Made by a program: the position numbers and the translations under genes
Notes under the pieces: model-generated
Databases searched by the model: none
Seen by the model: only the letters and a program-made list of their open reading frames with translations
Told to the model about the DNA's origin: nothing
Assembly (NCBI GenBank): GCA_900543145.1
Contig: UQPZ01000005.1
Span: 62,001 to 126,000, forward strand
From: an uncultured Ruminococcus sp.
GTDB lineage: Bacteria; Bacillota; Clostridia; Oscillospirales; Ruminococcaceae
Reading direction: 5' to 3'
Length of the DNA stretch: 64,000 bases
In this document: in pieces, positions 31,843 to 40,457 of the stretch
How the letters are laid out: each line of letters starts with the position of its first letter
Numbering within the stretch: position 1 is the first letter of the stretch

Positions 31843-33504
31843 CTATAAACCGTATCTTTCAAGTACACTCTTTTTATCGCTTAGATCCAGTGTTCTTATT
31901 TTGCTTCTCAGCGGAAGAATGCGCGGCGGAGCAACTGATATTTCGTCTATTCCCATAGCCAGAAAGACCTCGGCAAGAGAAAGGTCTCCGCCAAGCTCTC
32001 CGCAGATCCCTACCCATTTTCCGTATTTATGAGCATTATCGCAGGCTGTTTTCATCAGTCTTAAAAGCGCCGTATGATTATTGGGGCAATAGCTTTCAAG
32101 CCGCATATTCTGCCTGTCCATTGCCAATGTGTACTGCTCAAGATCGTTTGTACCTATGCTGAAAAAGTCAGCCTCAGGAGCAAGCAGGTCGCTTAAAACC
32201 GCAGCAGCAGGAGTTTCTATCATTACACCTATCTCAATATTGTCGCTGTAAGGCTGTTCTGACGCTCTCAGCTGTGTCTTAGCTTCTTCTATCAGGACTT
32301 TAGTTCTTCTTATCTCCCCAACATCTGTGATCATAGGAAGCATTATTGCAAGCTGTCCATAGACTGACGCCCGTAATAACGCCCTCAGCTGAGTTTTAAA
32401 CATCTCGGGCCGTTCAAGGCACAGTCTTATAGACCGCAGTCCGAGAGCAGGATTTTCTTCCTTTTCAAGTCCGAAATAACTGATATTTTTATCAGCGCCT
32501 ATATCCATAGTACGGATTATAACTCTCTTTCCGTTCATCTGCTCAAGAACTCTGCGGTAGCTGTAAAACTGATACTCCTCGTTAGGAGAGTCATTGTTTT
32601 CGAGATACAGGAACTCGCTCCTAAACAGACCTATCCCTCCTGCGTCGTTTTCAATTACGCTGTCCAGATCGGATAGACCGCCTATATTTGCATAAAGCTT
32701 TATCTCAGTTCCGTCAAGAGTAATATTCCTCCTGCCCCTGAGCCGTTTCAGAAGCTCTCTCTTTTTTGCTTCCGCTGTCTGCTTCTTATCCAGCTCTCTG
32801 CGAGTCTTATCGTCAGGCTCTATATACAACATACCGCTGTATCCGTCAACCATAGCTTCACAGCCGTTATAGCTTTCAAGAAGTCCCTTGCCTATACCGA
32901 TCACAGCCGGAATATTCATCGTTCTGGCAAGTATTGCAGTATGTGAATTGGAAGAGCCGTAGCAGGTACAGAACGCAGCTGCCTTTGATTTGTCGAGCCT
33001 TACCGTTTCCGACGGGACCAGATCGTCGGCGCATATGATAGATTTTTCATTAACACTGAAATTGTTCTCCGATTTATTCTGGATATGTCTTATAAGCCTG
33101 TCGCATACGTCCTTTACATCTGCGGAACGTTCTTTTATGTAATCGGAATCCATTTCGCTCAGCACCTGTGAAAAGTCTCTGGCTGTCTTTGCAACGGCGT
33201 AATCCGCATTGTAATGATCACGGGCAATTAGATCTCTGACCTCTTTCTCAAAATCAATATCCTTGATAATCATCTGCTGTATAAGAAAAATTCCTGCGTC
33301 ATTTTCACCGACTTCTCCGACAGCTTTATGATAAAGCTCGTCAAGCTGTGACAGCGCACAAGATTTAGCGTATTCGTAACGCTGAAGCTCCAAATCAGGA
33401 TTATCGATCTTTCTTTTCTGAACTACGCTTTCGTCTCTGCGGTAAAAAGCTATCCTGCCGCTTACTATACCTCCGAAAACCGGTTTACCCTTCAGCTTGA
33501 TCAT
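31843..33504 (-). CDS. ptsI: PTS enzyme I (PEP-protein phosphotransferase)
   Basis: The 553-residue protein has the EI order: HPr-binding N-terminal helices, the phosphohistidine loop SNSHTAILARTMNIPAV (catalytic His near residue 187), and a C-terminal PEP-binding barrel with IRTMDIGADK, SIGTNDLEQY and GICGELGG. It takes phosphate from PEP and passes it to HPr for sugar uptake. It is near normal length. No ptsH or enzyme II gene is adjacent. It has an AAGGAGTG site and an extended -10 promoter. Confidence 0.95.
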   Translation of the reverse strand: MIKLKGKPVFGGIVSGRIAFYRRDESVVQKRKIDNPDLELQRYEYAKSCALSQLDELYHKAVGEVGENDAGIFLIQQMIIKDIDFEKEVRDLIARDHYNADYAVAKTARDFSQVLSEMDSDYIKERSADVKDVCDRLIRHIQNKSENNFSVNEKSIICADDLVPSETVRLDKSKAAAFCTCYGSSNSHTAILARTMNIPAVIGIGKGLLESYNGCEAMVDGYSGMLYIEPDDKTRRELDKKQTAEAKKRELLKRLRGRRNITLDGTEIKLYANIGGLSDLDSVIENDAGGIGLFRSEFLYLENNDSPNEEYQFYSYRRVLEQMNGKRVIIRTMDIGADKNISYFGLEKEENPALGLRSIRLCLERPEMFKTQLRALLRASVYGQLAIMLPMITDVGEIRRTKVLIEEAKTQLRASEQPYSDNIEIGVMIETPAAAVLSDLLAPEADFFSIGTNDLEQYTLAMDRQNMRLESYCPNNHTALLRLMKTACDNAHKYGKWVGICGELGGDLSLAEVFLAMGIDEISVAPPRILPLRSKIRTLDLSDKKSVLERYGL

Positions 33505-33571
33505 TACTTTTTCACTCCTTCCGATTACAGGTCAAATATTTCACTTTTAATTTATATCATATGTTATATAT

Positions 33572-33599
33572 ATTATACCATTTTATCAGGATAATTCAA
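33572..33599 (-). promoter_or_regulatory. promoter of ptsI
   Basis: TTGAAT-N16-TATAAT on the minus strand with TGG just before the -10 (extended). The remaining 33600-33800 is AT-rich and shows no believable gene. Confidence 0.65.
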
Positions 33600-33801
33600 G
33601 GAGTTTTTGTACAATTTACATATCTTTAATAAACAAATAAATAGGTTTATAGCTGAACAAATTAACTGCATAGTCGATAAATCAATATCCTACGGTGTCG
33701 CCAATAGAAAAATCTTGTTGATTTACCCTTCAAGAAAAAAATGCATGCGAGATTGTCAGTATGTTAGATTTAAAAAAATATTTAATAAGTTAAATTTGGT
33801 G

Positions 33802-33830
33802 TTGACATTTAATATACTATTATGTACAAT
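33802..33830 (+). promoter_or_regulatory. promoter of the 33851 lipoprotein
   Basis: TTGACA-N17-TACAAT; the predicted leader is only about 15 nt and consists almost entirely of the ribosome site. Confidence 0.7.
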
Positions 33831-33850
33831 AAGAATATGGAGGAATATAT

Positions 33851-34489
33851 ATGAAAAAACTTATTTTTACAATACTTTTTGTTTCATCAATCTTAAGCGC
33901 CTGCTCAAAAAACACTGAAAATCCGGTGCAAAGCTCAGCTCAATCTGCAAGAGAAAACACAATATCCTCTCAAACGGCTGAAAATGCATGGGAAAGCGTA
34001 ATTGACAAACCGGGTAATGAAAACGCAGAGATCGACCTAAGCGTTGATTTTGACAGCTACGATAACTTTATTGATTCTGAAAAGCTTAGGGAATATCTGA
34101 AGAATAGAGGTCTGAATGAAAATCAGATTTCTGATCCGATCTACGACAAAGATAAATTTTCTATTGACAATATAACGCTTTATGAAAGCTGCTCATATTT
34201 CTCCTTTACCGAGCTTAGCACTAAAAAATCAATAACCGTTTGCCTTGCATTTACTCATTATGACAGCTTTGATTCTATGGCAGAATTTTTTGATGCTGAT
34301 CTAAATGATCCTACAGCTTACAACTCTGCGGAAAACTGGGGGGCTGACAAAGAAAAGCAGGTATATGCTATAAAAAATGAAAGAATCAGTCTGTACAGAC
34401 TGACCGGAAAAGGACTGCTCTACAGTATTTTCTCCGATGATCTGTCAGATGATGAGCTTTACGGCTATATTGAAAAAATAAAGTTTTAA
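33851..34489 (+). CDS. lipoprotein of unknown function
   Basis: The 212-residue protein has a lipoprotein signal (MKKLIFTILFVSSILSAC, lipobox LSAC with the Cys at 18), then a Ser-rich linker and a domain of about 150 residues that is acidic and mixed alpha/beta. It would be anchored on the outer face of the membrane. I do not recognise the domain. It has a TGGAGG ribosome site and stands alone between its promoter and a terminator. Confidence 0.8.
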   Translation: MKKLIFTILFVSSILSACSKNTENPVQSSAQSARENTISSQTAENAWESVIDKPGNENAEIDLSVDFDSYDNFIDSEKLREYLKNRGLNENQISDPIYDKDKFSIDNITLYESCSYFSFTELSTKKSITVCLAFTHYDSFDSMAEFFDADLNDPTAYNSAENWGADKEKQVYAIKNERISLYRLTGKGLLYSIFSDDLSDDELYGYIEKIKF

Positions 34490-34493
34490 TAAA

Positions 34494-34528
34494 AGCGGCG
34501 GGATCCTTTATTTCAGAATCCCGCCGCT
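34494..34528. terminator. bidirectional terminator, lipoprotein / pyk
   Basis: AGCGGCGGGAT (34494-34504) pairs perfectly with ATCCCGCCGCT (34518-34528), between convergent genes. Confidence 0.8.
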
Positions 34529-34531
34529 GAT

Positions 34532-35953
34532 TTATTTCACAGTTTCAACCTTGATCAGATTGGTAGTTCCGCTCATTCCCAAAGGAACTCCAGCAGTTAC
34601 AACGACCAGATCGCCGTGCTTAAGATAACCCTTATTTAAAGAAACTTCAATAGCATGGTCGATAAGCTCGTCGGTATTTGTTTTCTCATCTATAACACCC
34701 GGCTGTATACCCCAAGACATATTCATCTGACGGCAGGTCGTTTCGTCAGTAGTAAGACCGATAATAGGACAATCGGGACGGTATTTTGAGAGCATTCTCG
34801 CCGTTGTTCCTCCCTTTGTGACCGTAAGGATAGCCGCCGCCTTCAAGTCATGAGCTGTGGTGACAGTAGCGTGAGAAATAGCCTCTGTTACCGTTGAGCT
34901 TTCAGAGTCGCCCCTCTTTTTAAAGCGCCCTATATAATCTATATCCTTTTCAGTCGTTTCAGCAATAAGCGCCATAGTTTTGACAGCCTCCATAGGAAAT
35001 GCGCCTGCGGCTGTTTCTCCCGAAAGCATAATTGCGGAGGTACCGTCATATATAGCGTTGGCAACGTCAGTTATCTCGGCACGGGTAGGACGCGGATTAG
35101 TGATCATAGATTCAAGCATCTGCGTAGCAGTTATAACCTGCTTTCCGGCATTGTAAGCCTTATGGATAAGCTCCTTTTGTATTGCCGGAATTTTTTCAAA
35201 GGGTATTTCTACTCCCATATCTCCCCTTGCAACCATTATACCGTCCGCTGCGTCGAGGATCTCGTCAATATTCTCTACTCCCTCCGAATTTTCAATTTTA
35301 GCTATGATCCTCGGGTTGAACCAGCCTAAGCTCTGCGTAAACTTTCTGAGGTAAATTACATCTGCACCAGTTCTTACAAACGAAGCGGCAATAAAATCAA
35401 AGCCCATTTTTGCCCCAAATTCCAGATCAGCCATATCGGCATCGGAAATATAAGGCATTGAAAGCTTTACGCCGGGAACGTTTATCCCCTTATGATCTGA
35501 AAGCTTTCCTCCGTGAATAACCTCGCAGACAATGTCCGTATCTGATACAGATTTGACTGCAAGCTCAATTACGCCGTCATTTATAAGAATTTTCGAGCCT
35601 ACGTTAACGTCCTTTGGAAGATGTTCAAAGGTGATGGATGCGATCTTGTCCGTACCCTCTATATCTCTTGTAGTAAGCGTAAACTCATCTCCGGTTTTTA
35701 TATTAACGGGCTTATGATCCTTAAAATCACGCAGACGTATTTCCGGACCCTTCGTATCCAAAAGCGTTGCCACATTAAGACCAAGCTCTTCACTGAGCTT
35801 TCTGACAGTTTCAAAACGCTGTCTGTGAACCTCATGGTCAGAGTGTGAGAAATTAAACCTTGCTACGTCCATACCTGACTTCATAAGCTCCCGCATTATA
35901 TTTTCATCGTCAGTCGCAGGACCTATAGTACATACGATCTTTGTCTTTCTCAT
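34532..35953 (-). CDS. pyk: pyruvate kinase
   Basis: The 473-residue enzyme shows KIVCTIGPATDD, FNFSHSDHEVH, LLDTKGPEIR, IIAKIENSEG and VARGDMGVEIP, with the catalytic Lys and Mg-binding acids in place. It converts PEP + ADP to pyruvate + ATP. It lacks the extra C-terminal PEP-utiliser domain seen in many bacilli. ATG 35953 is preferred over an in-frame TTG at 35971. It coexists with PPDK, which performs the same conversion with AMP and PPi. Confidence 0.97.
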   Translation of the reverse strand: MRKTKIVCTIGPATDDENIMRELMKSGMDVARFNFSHSDHEVHRQRFETVRKLSEELGLNVATLLDTKGPEIRLRDFKDHKPVNIKTGDEFTLTTRDIEGTDKIASITFEHLPKDVNVGSKILINDGVIELAVKSVSDTDIVCEVIHGGKLSDHKGINVPGVKLSMPYISDADMADLEFGAKMGFDFIAASFVRTGADVIYLRKFTQSLGWFNPRIIAKIENSEGVENIDEILDAADGIMVARGDMGVEIPFEKIPAIQKELIHKAYNAGKQVITATQMLESMITNPRPTRAEITDVANAIYDGTSAIMLSGETAAGAFPMEAVKTMALIAETTEKDIDYIGRFKKRGDSESSTVTEAISHATVTTAHDLKAAAILTVTKGGTTARMLSKYRPDCPIIGLTTDETTCRQMNMSWGIQPGVIDEKTNTDELIDHAIEVSLNKGYLKHGDLVVVTAGVPLGMSGTTNLIKVETVK

Positions 35954-35988
35954 TTTATTCCCAACTTTCAATATTTAATTCTACATTA

Positions 35989-36017
35989 ATTATAACCTAC
36001 ATTTTGGGCTTAGTCAA
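35989..36017 (-). promoter_or_regulatory. promoter of pyk
   Basis: TTGACT-N17-TATAAT on the minus strand. The stretch 36018-36225 shows no gene. Confidence 0.75.
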
Positions 36018-36225
36018 TAGAAATAATTCCGCCCGAAAGTAAAATTTAAGTAAGAGACTAAAAGCTTGGTTTTTCGGCAAATACTTATTTTAAACAAGAT
36101 CTCCGTTTGAATCAAGAGTCATAGCATTATACACAACCTTTAATTTGAATTTAAGCAAATATTACAATCCATCATAATATACATATAAACACTCTTCATT
36201 TTATGCATATTTATTGAAAATACAC

Positions 36226-36254
36226 TTGACAAACAGAAAAAAATGCTGTATACT
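36226..36254 (+). promoter_or_regulatory. promoter of DAHP synthase
   Basis: TTGACA-N17-TATACT. The 60-nt leader has no clear attenuator or T-box. Confidence 0.8.
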
Positions 36255-36316
36255 TTAATACATAAAAGCGCCAAAAGATAAAAGCTTTAAATCACAACAT
36301 CAAGGAGTTAAATACA

Positions 36317-37336
36317 ATGATAGTTATTTTAAATTCAACAGCAACGAAAAACAACGTTCAGGAGCTTGTTGCCGAGCTTCATTCTAAGGGTCTTAAAACA
36401 AATCTCAGCGAGGGTTCTCATACGACGATCGTCGGTATTATCGGAGATACTACCAAAATTGATATTGATACTCTGAAGGGTTCATCATTTGTTGAGGACG
36501 TTAAACGTGTTTCTGAGCCGTATAAAGCGGCTAACCGCAAAATGCACCCTGAGGATTCAATGATAAAAGTAACGGATAACGTTACGATAGGCGAGGGTAT
36601 TTTCAATGTAATTGCAGGCCCCTGCTCCGTTGAAACCGAGGAACAGATAATAGAGGTTGCAAAAGACGTAAAAGCAAGCGGCGCTACGCTTCTGAGAGGC
36701 GGCGCATTTAAGCCGAGAACCTCCCCCTATTCATTTCAGGGACTTGAGGGCGAAGGCCTGAAGCTGCTGCTTGAAGCAAAGAAGGAGACCGGACTTCCTA
36801 TCGTAACTGAAATAATGAATCTTGTTCACCTGGATATGTTCAGCGACGTAGATGTTATCCAGGTCGGCGCAAGAAATATGCAGAACTTCGATCTGCTTAA
36901 GGTCCTTGGAAAGTGCAGAAAGCCTATTCTCCTGAAACGCGGACTTTCCAGCACTATCGAGGAATGGCTGATGAGTGCCGAATATATTATGGCAGGCGGA
37001 AACCCAAACGTAATTCTATGTGAAAGAGGAATAAGAACCTTTGAAAACTCAACCAGGAATACGCTTGATATTTCCGCAGTACCTATGCTTAAAAAGCTTA
37101 CGCATCTGCCGGTTATAATAGACCCGAGCCATGCCACAGGTCTTTCATGGATGGTAGCGCCTCTTGCCAAAACTGCAGTTGCTGCCGGCGCCGACGGTCT
37201 TATGGTAGAAGTGCATAACAACCCCGCTAAAGCTCTCTGCGACGGAGCGCAATCCCTTGACCCGAAGCGGTTTGATGAATTAATGAAGGATATAAAGCGC
37301 AGAGCAGCCTTTGAGGGAAAAGCTTTAGGTAAATAA
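36317..37336 (+). CDS. aroF: 3-deoxy-7-phosphoheptulonate synthase (class I beta)
   Basis: The 339-residue enzyme joins an N-terminal ferredoxin-like regulatory domain (about 1-70) to a catalytic barrel with AGPCSVETEEQ, GGAFKPRTSPYSFQGL, LKRGLSSTIEEW, LCERGIRTFE and DPSHATG. It condenses PEP and erythrose 4-phosphate in the first step of the shikimate pathway; the extra domain usually gives feedback inhibition by Phe or Tyr. It has a CAAGGAG site and appears to be a single-gene unit, with no other aro genes near. Confidence 0.95.
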   Translation: MIVILNSTATKNNVQELVAELHSKGLKTNLSEGSHTTIVGIIGDTTKIDIDTLKGSSFVEDVKRVSEPYKAANRKMHPEDSMIKVTDNVTIGEGIFNVIAGPCSVETEEQIIEVAKDVKASGATLLRGGAFKPRTSPYSFQGLEGEGLKLLLEAKKETGLPIVTEIMNLVHLDMFSDVDVIQVGARNMQNFDLLKVLGKCRKPILLKRGLSSTIEEWLMSAEYIMAGGNPNVILCERGIRTFENSTRNTLDISAVPMLKKLTHLPVIIDPSHATGLSWMVAPLAKTAVAAGADGLMVEVHNNPAKALCDGAQSLDPKRFDELMKDIKRRAAFEGKALGK

Positions 37337-37355
37337 AACTTATTTGCAAAATAAT

Positions 37356-37395
37356 AAAAATGCGAACTCAGACCGCTGCCTGTGTTCGCATTTTT
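37356..37395. terminator. terminator of aroF
   Basis: AAAATGCGAAC pairs with GTTCGCATTTT across a loop of about 17 nt; it may also serve the convergent lipoprotein gene. Confidence 0.7.
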
Positions 37396-37423
37396 ACTTC
37401 TGAATACCAATAAACTGTACCTT

Positions 37424-38104
37424 TTATTTATCCTTATACTTCTCTACAGTATTTTCAACCTTATCCACACTGTTTTTTTCGGTAATTTCCACCTTATATG
37501 AATAGCGTTTACTTTCACCGTTCTCCTTAACTTCAGTGGTCTCAATAAAATACAGTAGCTCTTCGCCTCTGAAAAAATATTCAGCCGAAAAACCCGTAAC
37601 CTCTCCGCTTTCAGCGTCAGCTCCTATTTTTTCTGCGTCGTAGATATGAACGATATGGGTTACTCCGTTCTCTTCCGTTACCTCTGCGCTTGTTACTGCC
37701 GCCGGAGCAAAAAGTATCAGACCCTCGTCAGCCTGGGGGTGAGTAGCATCTCGGGTATACAGATTAAAATTCTTATCGCCTTTTTGAACATGGCTGTACT
37801 CTCCGTTCTCATAGGAAAAACTCTCTGCTCCGTTATTGAACTGGGCGTACTCTGAGTTTTCGCTTTTTCCCTCGTAAGAATACATCAGTATGTCCTTTTC
37901 ATCGTATTTAAACGTAAAAGTCTGTTCGATCTCTCCGGTTTCGGTATTTGTCATTATTACCTTTGCGCTGTCAAGAGCCTTATATTCTTCCCTTGCCTTT
38001 TTTATCAGCTCGTCACCGTCTACGCTGGGATTTAACGAACATGAAGTTAATATCAATGCGCTTAACGCTGCCGCAGCAGCTATCCTTAATACAGTAAATT
38101 TCAT
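37424..38104 (-). CDS. lipoprotein of unknown function
   Basis: The 226-residue protein has a signal peptide with lipobox LTSC (Cys at 22) and a soluble domain rich in beta strands and charged residues (FKYDEKDILMYSYEGKS, then SFSYENGEYSHVQKG). It recalls outer-surface carrier-like domains of the LolA/LppX type, but this is only an impression. It ends with a Lys/Glu-rich tail. It lies 17 bp behind the DUF4321 gene, probably in one transcript. Confidence 0.78.
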   Translation of the reverse strand: MKFTVLRIAAAAALSALILTSCSLNPSVDGDELIKKAREEYKALDSAKVIMTNTETGEIEQTFTFKYDEKDILMYSYEGKSENSEYAQFNNGAESFSYENGEYSHVQKGDKNFNLYTRDATHPQADEGLILFAPAAVTSAEVTEENGVTHIVHIYDAEKIGADAESGEVTGFSAEYFFRGEELLYFIETTEVKENGESKRYSYKVEITEKNSVDKVENTVEKYKDK

Positions 38105-38121
38105 TTTTCTCTCCGGCCGCC

Positions 38122-38385
38122 TTATAATCCCTTGCAGGTCTTTGCGTATACGATAAGTGCCGCAGGGATAGTAAATATCTGAGAGATCGTAGCGTTTATA
38201 ACAAGTCCGAGATTGAACTTGATAACGTAAAGATCTACCGCAAAGCTTTCAAGTCCTACTCTCTTGCCCCACGCAAGCCATCCTACATAGGCTTTTCCCT
38301 TACATACATACGCAATAAACGCTCCCAGTATAATCCCCGCAAGCATAAAAAATATAAAGGCAAAGGTCTTTTTGAAATTCTTCAT
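38122..38385 (-). CDS. DUF4321-like small membrane protein
   Basis: The 87-residue protein has two hydrophobic helices (about 8-28 and 58-80) separated by a short loop with GWLAWGKRVGLES. Size, layout and the NLGLVINATISQI stretch match the DUF4321 family found in Clostridia near cell-division genes. Function is unknown. It has an AGAATATA leader without a strong ribosome site. Confidence 0.7.
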   Translation of the reverse strand: MKNFKKTFAFIFFMLAGIILGAFIAYVCKGKAYVGWLAWGKRVGLESFAVDLYVIKFNLGLVINATISQIFTIPAALIVYAKTCKGL

Positions 38386-38432
38386 TTTTATATTCTCCGT
38401 AACCGGCCTGTCCGGCCTTTATTTAAATTGAA

Positions 38433-38460
38433 AACAGGCGAACCAAGTCCGCCTGAATTT
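38433..38460 (-). terminator. terminator of the S1-domain gene
   Basis: CAGGCG (38435-38440) pairs with CGCCTG (38450-38455); on the minus strand it is followed by TTTTC. Confidence 0.5.
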
Positions 38461-38487
38461 TTCATACTCAAAGGACCTCAAAGAAAA

Positions 38488-39024
38488 CTACTTTCTCCTT
38501 GAAGTACCTCTTCTTTTATTATCCATAACGTGCTTCAGATCGGAAAAACGTTCCTCGCTTACGCTTTTGAATTTACTGAGCATATCTTCAAAATCAGCAT
38601 TTCCCGAACCCGACCTGGAATCATATACAGGCGGCGGATTTTTTGAGAAATCCTGCGGCTCTTTATCAAAGCTCTTTTTTCTCGGCGCATTCTGACTCTG
38701 ATAGCCGCCGGGTCTGCTCTGAGAATTCTGCCTGTTCTGTCCCCCGCGCTGATTATTGAAACCGCCCTCTCGCGGCTTTCTCGGCGGAGCAGGCAAAGCC
38801 TTTTTTATAGACAGACTGATCTTATTATCCTCGCCAAGCGACAGAACCTTTACCTTAACGGTCTGCCCCTCTTGAAGAAAATCCTTGATCTCACTTACAA
38901 AGGTGTTCGCCACCTCTGAAATATGAACCATTCCCGTAGTATCCTTATCAAGCTCTACAAAAGCTCCAAACTTTGTGATACCGGTTACCTTACCCTCGTA
39001 AATCTTTCCAACCTCAAGCTGCAT
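38488..39024 (-). CDS. S1 RNA-binding domain protein (YabR-like)
   Basis: The 178-residue protein starts with one S1 domain (about 1-72; GKVTGITKFGAFVELDKDTTG, then VKVKVLSLGEDNKISLS) and continues with a disordered tail rich in Arg, Gln, Asn and Gly (FNNQRGGQNRQNSQSRPGGY). It probably binds RNA or the ribosome. In Bacillus the equivalent yabR follows divIC, as here. The tail is longer than in YabR and may promote RNA clustering. Confidence 0.85.
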   Translation of the reverse strand: MQLEVGKIYEGKVTGITKFGAFVELDKDTTGMVHISEVANTFVSEIKDFLQEGQTVKVKVLSLGEDNKISLSIKKALPAPPRKPREGGFNNQRGGQNRQNSQSRPGGYQSQNAPRKKSFDKEPQDFSKNPPPVYDSRSGSGNADFEDMLSKFKSVSEERFSDLKHVMDNKRRGTSRRK

Positions 39025-39175
39025 TTGATTTTGTAATCCTCTCTGAATTTAATATTTTTTACCGCTTTCCGCGGTCTGAAAACTATGATCCAACTCCCCG
39101 AATAATACAGCAAGAGACTGATACCATAGGCAGAGCAGCATAATTTATCCTCATTTACCGTATCAGATATGTATG

Positions 39176-39505
39176 CTATTTTCCCTCTACTACATAAAAT
39201 CTTCTCTCGTTCGGATAAGCATAACCAAGTCTTTCAATAGCTATGCGTTCCATATATTCAGACTCATCGTCCGCACTGAGAAGCCTTATATATTCATCAT
39301 TCTGCTGTTCGGCTTCAGTTATTTTAGCTGAAAGCTCTTCGCTCTGCTTTTTCAGCTGGGCGATCTGAGCCTGCTGAGAAATAATATTGAATACCGAATA
39401 GATGATCAGACAGAAAACGGCAATAGTGGTAATGATCTTCACCAGACCGGCCCTTTTTCCGCCTTCATCTGCCGCTTCTCTGCTGTGCCTGTTTCTCGAC
39501 GGCAT
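39176..39505 (-). CDS. divIC: septum formation initiator, DivIC/FtsB family
   Basis: The 109-residue protein has a basic N-terminus, one transmembrane helix (about 23-45) and an external coiled coil (QAQIAQLKKQSEELSAKITE), then the family ending RLGYAYPNERRFYVVE. It is part of the divisome and helps build the septum with FtsL and DivIB. Position between yabQ and the S1 gene matches the Bacillus order and supports the name. Confidence 0.87.
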   Translation of the reverse strand: MPSRNRHSREAADEGGKRAGLVKIITTIAVFCLIIYSVFNIISQQAQIAQLKKQSEELSAKITEAEQQNDEYIRLLSADDESEYMERIAIERLGYAYPNERRFYVVEGK

Positions 39506-39580
39506 TTTACCACGCTTCCTTTCTTTAAACTATCCTCACATCTTTTCATACTACTCATAAATATTATACACCATTAAAAT

Positions 39581-40039
39581 CTATACTTTCAAGACCTTTT
39601 GTACGTTTTTTTTACTTTTATGAAATTTTGGGTACTTTTTCACAAAAGCCGACTTAATAAATAGTGCAATTTTAGCAATAAATCCTGCCGCAGAAGAGAT
39701 AAAAATACGCCAGATAAAGCTTGTAACCGCATTTACCGCAGAAACTACTATATTCCCCAGAACTATACGTTCAAGCAGCGCACCTATTGCCATTCCCACA
39801 AACGTAAAAAATCTCAGCTGTCCTGTCTGGGCCGCTCCGAAAATAAAATATATAAAGCCGAAAAACAATGCGTATACAAAATCTTCGATAAAAAACATTG
39901 CCTTGTTATGCTTGACAGCCGTTCTGAATACTCTCAGGCAGTCGTATACTGCCCCAAGACCTGCTCCGGCTAAACAGGAAAGCAAAAACACCTGAGTTTC
40001 AGCCGCAACGCCCAGCTGCATAGGAGTCATATAAGCCAC
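39581..40039 (-). CDS. yabQ: spore cortex biosynthesis protein YabQ
   Basis: The 152-residue protein has about four hydrophobic helices and the family start LGVAAETQVFLLSCLAGAGLG with YDCLRVFR. YabQ is needed for cortex peptidoglycan formation and lies in the outer forespore membrane. It starts one base after the yabP stop. Together with yabP it indicates a sporulation-capable lineage. Confidence 0.87.
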   Translation of the reverse strand: MAYMTPMQLGVAAETQVFLLSCLAGAGLGAVYDCLRVFRTAVKHNKAMFFIEDFVYALFFGFIYFIFGAAQTGQLRFFTFVGMAIGALLERIVLGNIVVSAVNAVTSFIWRIFISSAAGFIAKIALFIKSAFVKKYPKFHKSKKNVQKVLKV

Positions 40040-40040
40040 C

Positions 40041-40313
40041 TCACTTGAAGATCTTTCCGAAAGCCGACAGCTTTTTCTTTCTGTCCTTATCGCCGTATAT
40101 AAGTGCGCATATATCGCCCTCTACAGACAGATCTCCGCTTTCGACGCTCATTTCATTAATGTGAAGATCAGTTCCCTTTATCGTCAGTTCTCCCAGCTGA
40201 GTGAAAAGCGCTATCTCTGTTTCGTTAAAACTGTCTACGTCCGTTACTCCCGACAATACAAGATGCGAGCGGTTTTCCAGTATAACGTTATGCTTACCCT
40301 GAATTTCAGACAT
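40041..40313 (-). CDS. yabP: sporulation protein YabP
   Basis: The 90-residue protein matches the YabP/YqfC family: HNVILENRSHLVLSGVTDVD and TQLGELTIKGTDLHINEMSV. It acts with YabQ in spore formation. It has a GGGAGGTATTTAT ribosome site and a possible sigma-E promoter upstream. It is normal length. Confidence 0.9.
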   Translation of the reverse strand: MSEIQGKHNVILENRSHLVLSGVTDVDSFNETEIALFTQLGELTIKGTDLHINEMSVESGDLSVEGDICALIYGDKDRKKKLSAFGKIFK

Positions 40314-40344
40314 ATAAATACCTCCCGTTAAATTATTCCGTATT

Positions 40345-40375
40345 AATTTATATGTCTGAATATATCTGAAAATTC
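40345..40375 (-). promoter_or_regulatory. possible sigma-E type promoter of yabPQ
   Basis: On the minus strand GAATTTT (-35-like) and CATATAAA (-10-like) are 14 bp apart, similar to the sporulation sigma-E pattern. The match is approximate. Confidence 0.35.
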
Positions 40376-40417
40376 TGGAGAATTTATAAACGTTTTTTCA
40401 GATTATAAATATTCGTA

Positions 40418-40456
40418 AAAACCCCGTCCGCCTCAGGATACAGCGGACGGGGTTTT
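40418..40456 (-). terminator. terminator of clpB
   Basis: A perfect 14-bp GC-rich stem (AAAACCCCGTCCGC with its complement) is followed by TTTTTAC on the minus strand. Confidence 0.85.
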
Positions 40457-40457
40457 A

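Noticed and set aside
33607..33918. Plus-strand open frame of 103 codons before the 33851 lipoprotein
   Set aside because: It overlaps the lipoprotein in another frame, has no ribosome site, and is cut through by the strong promoter at 33802-33830.
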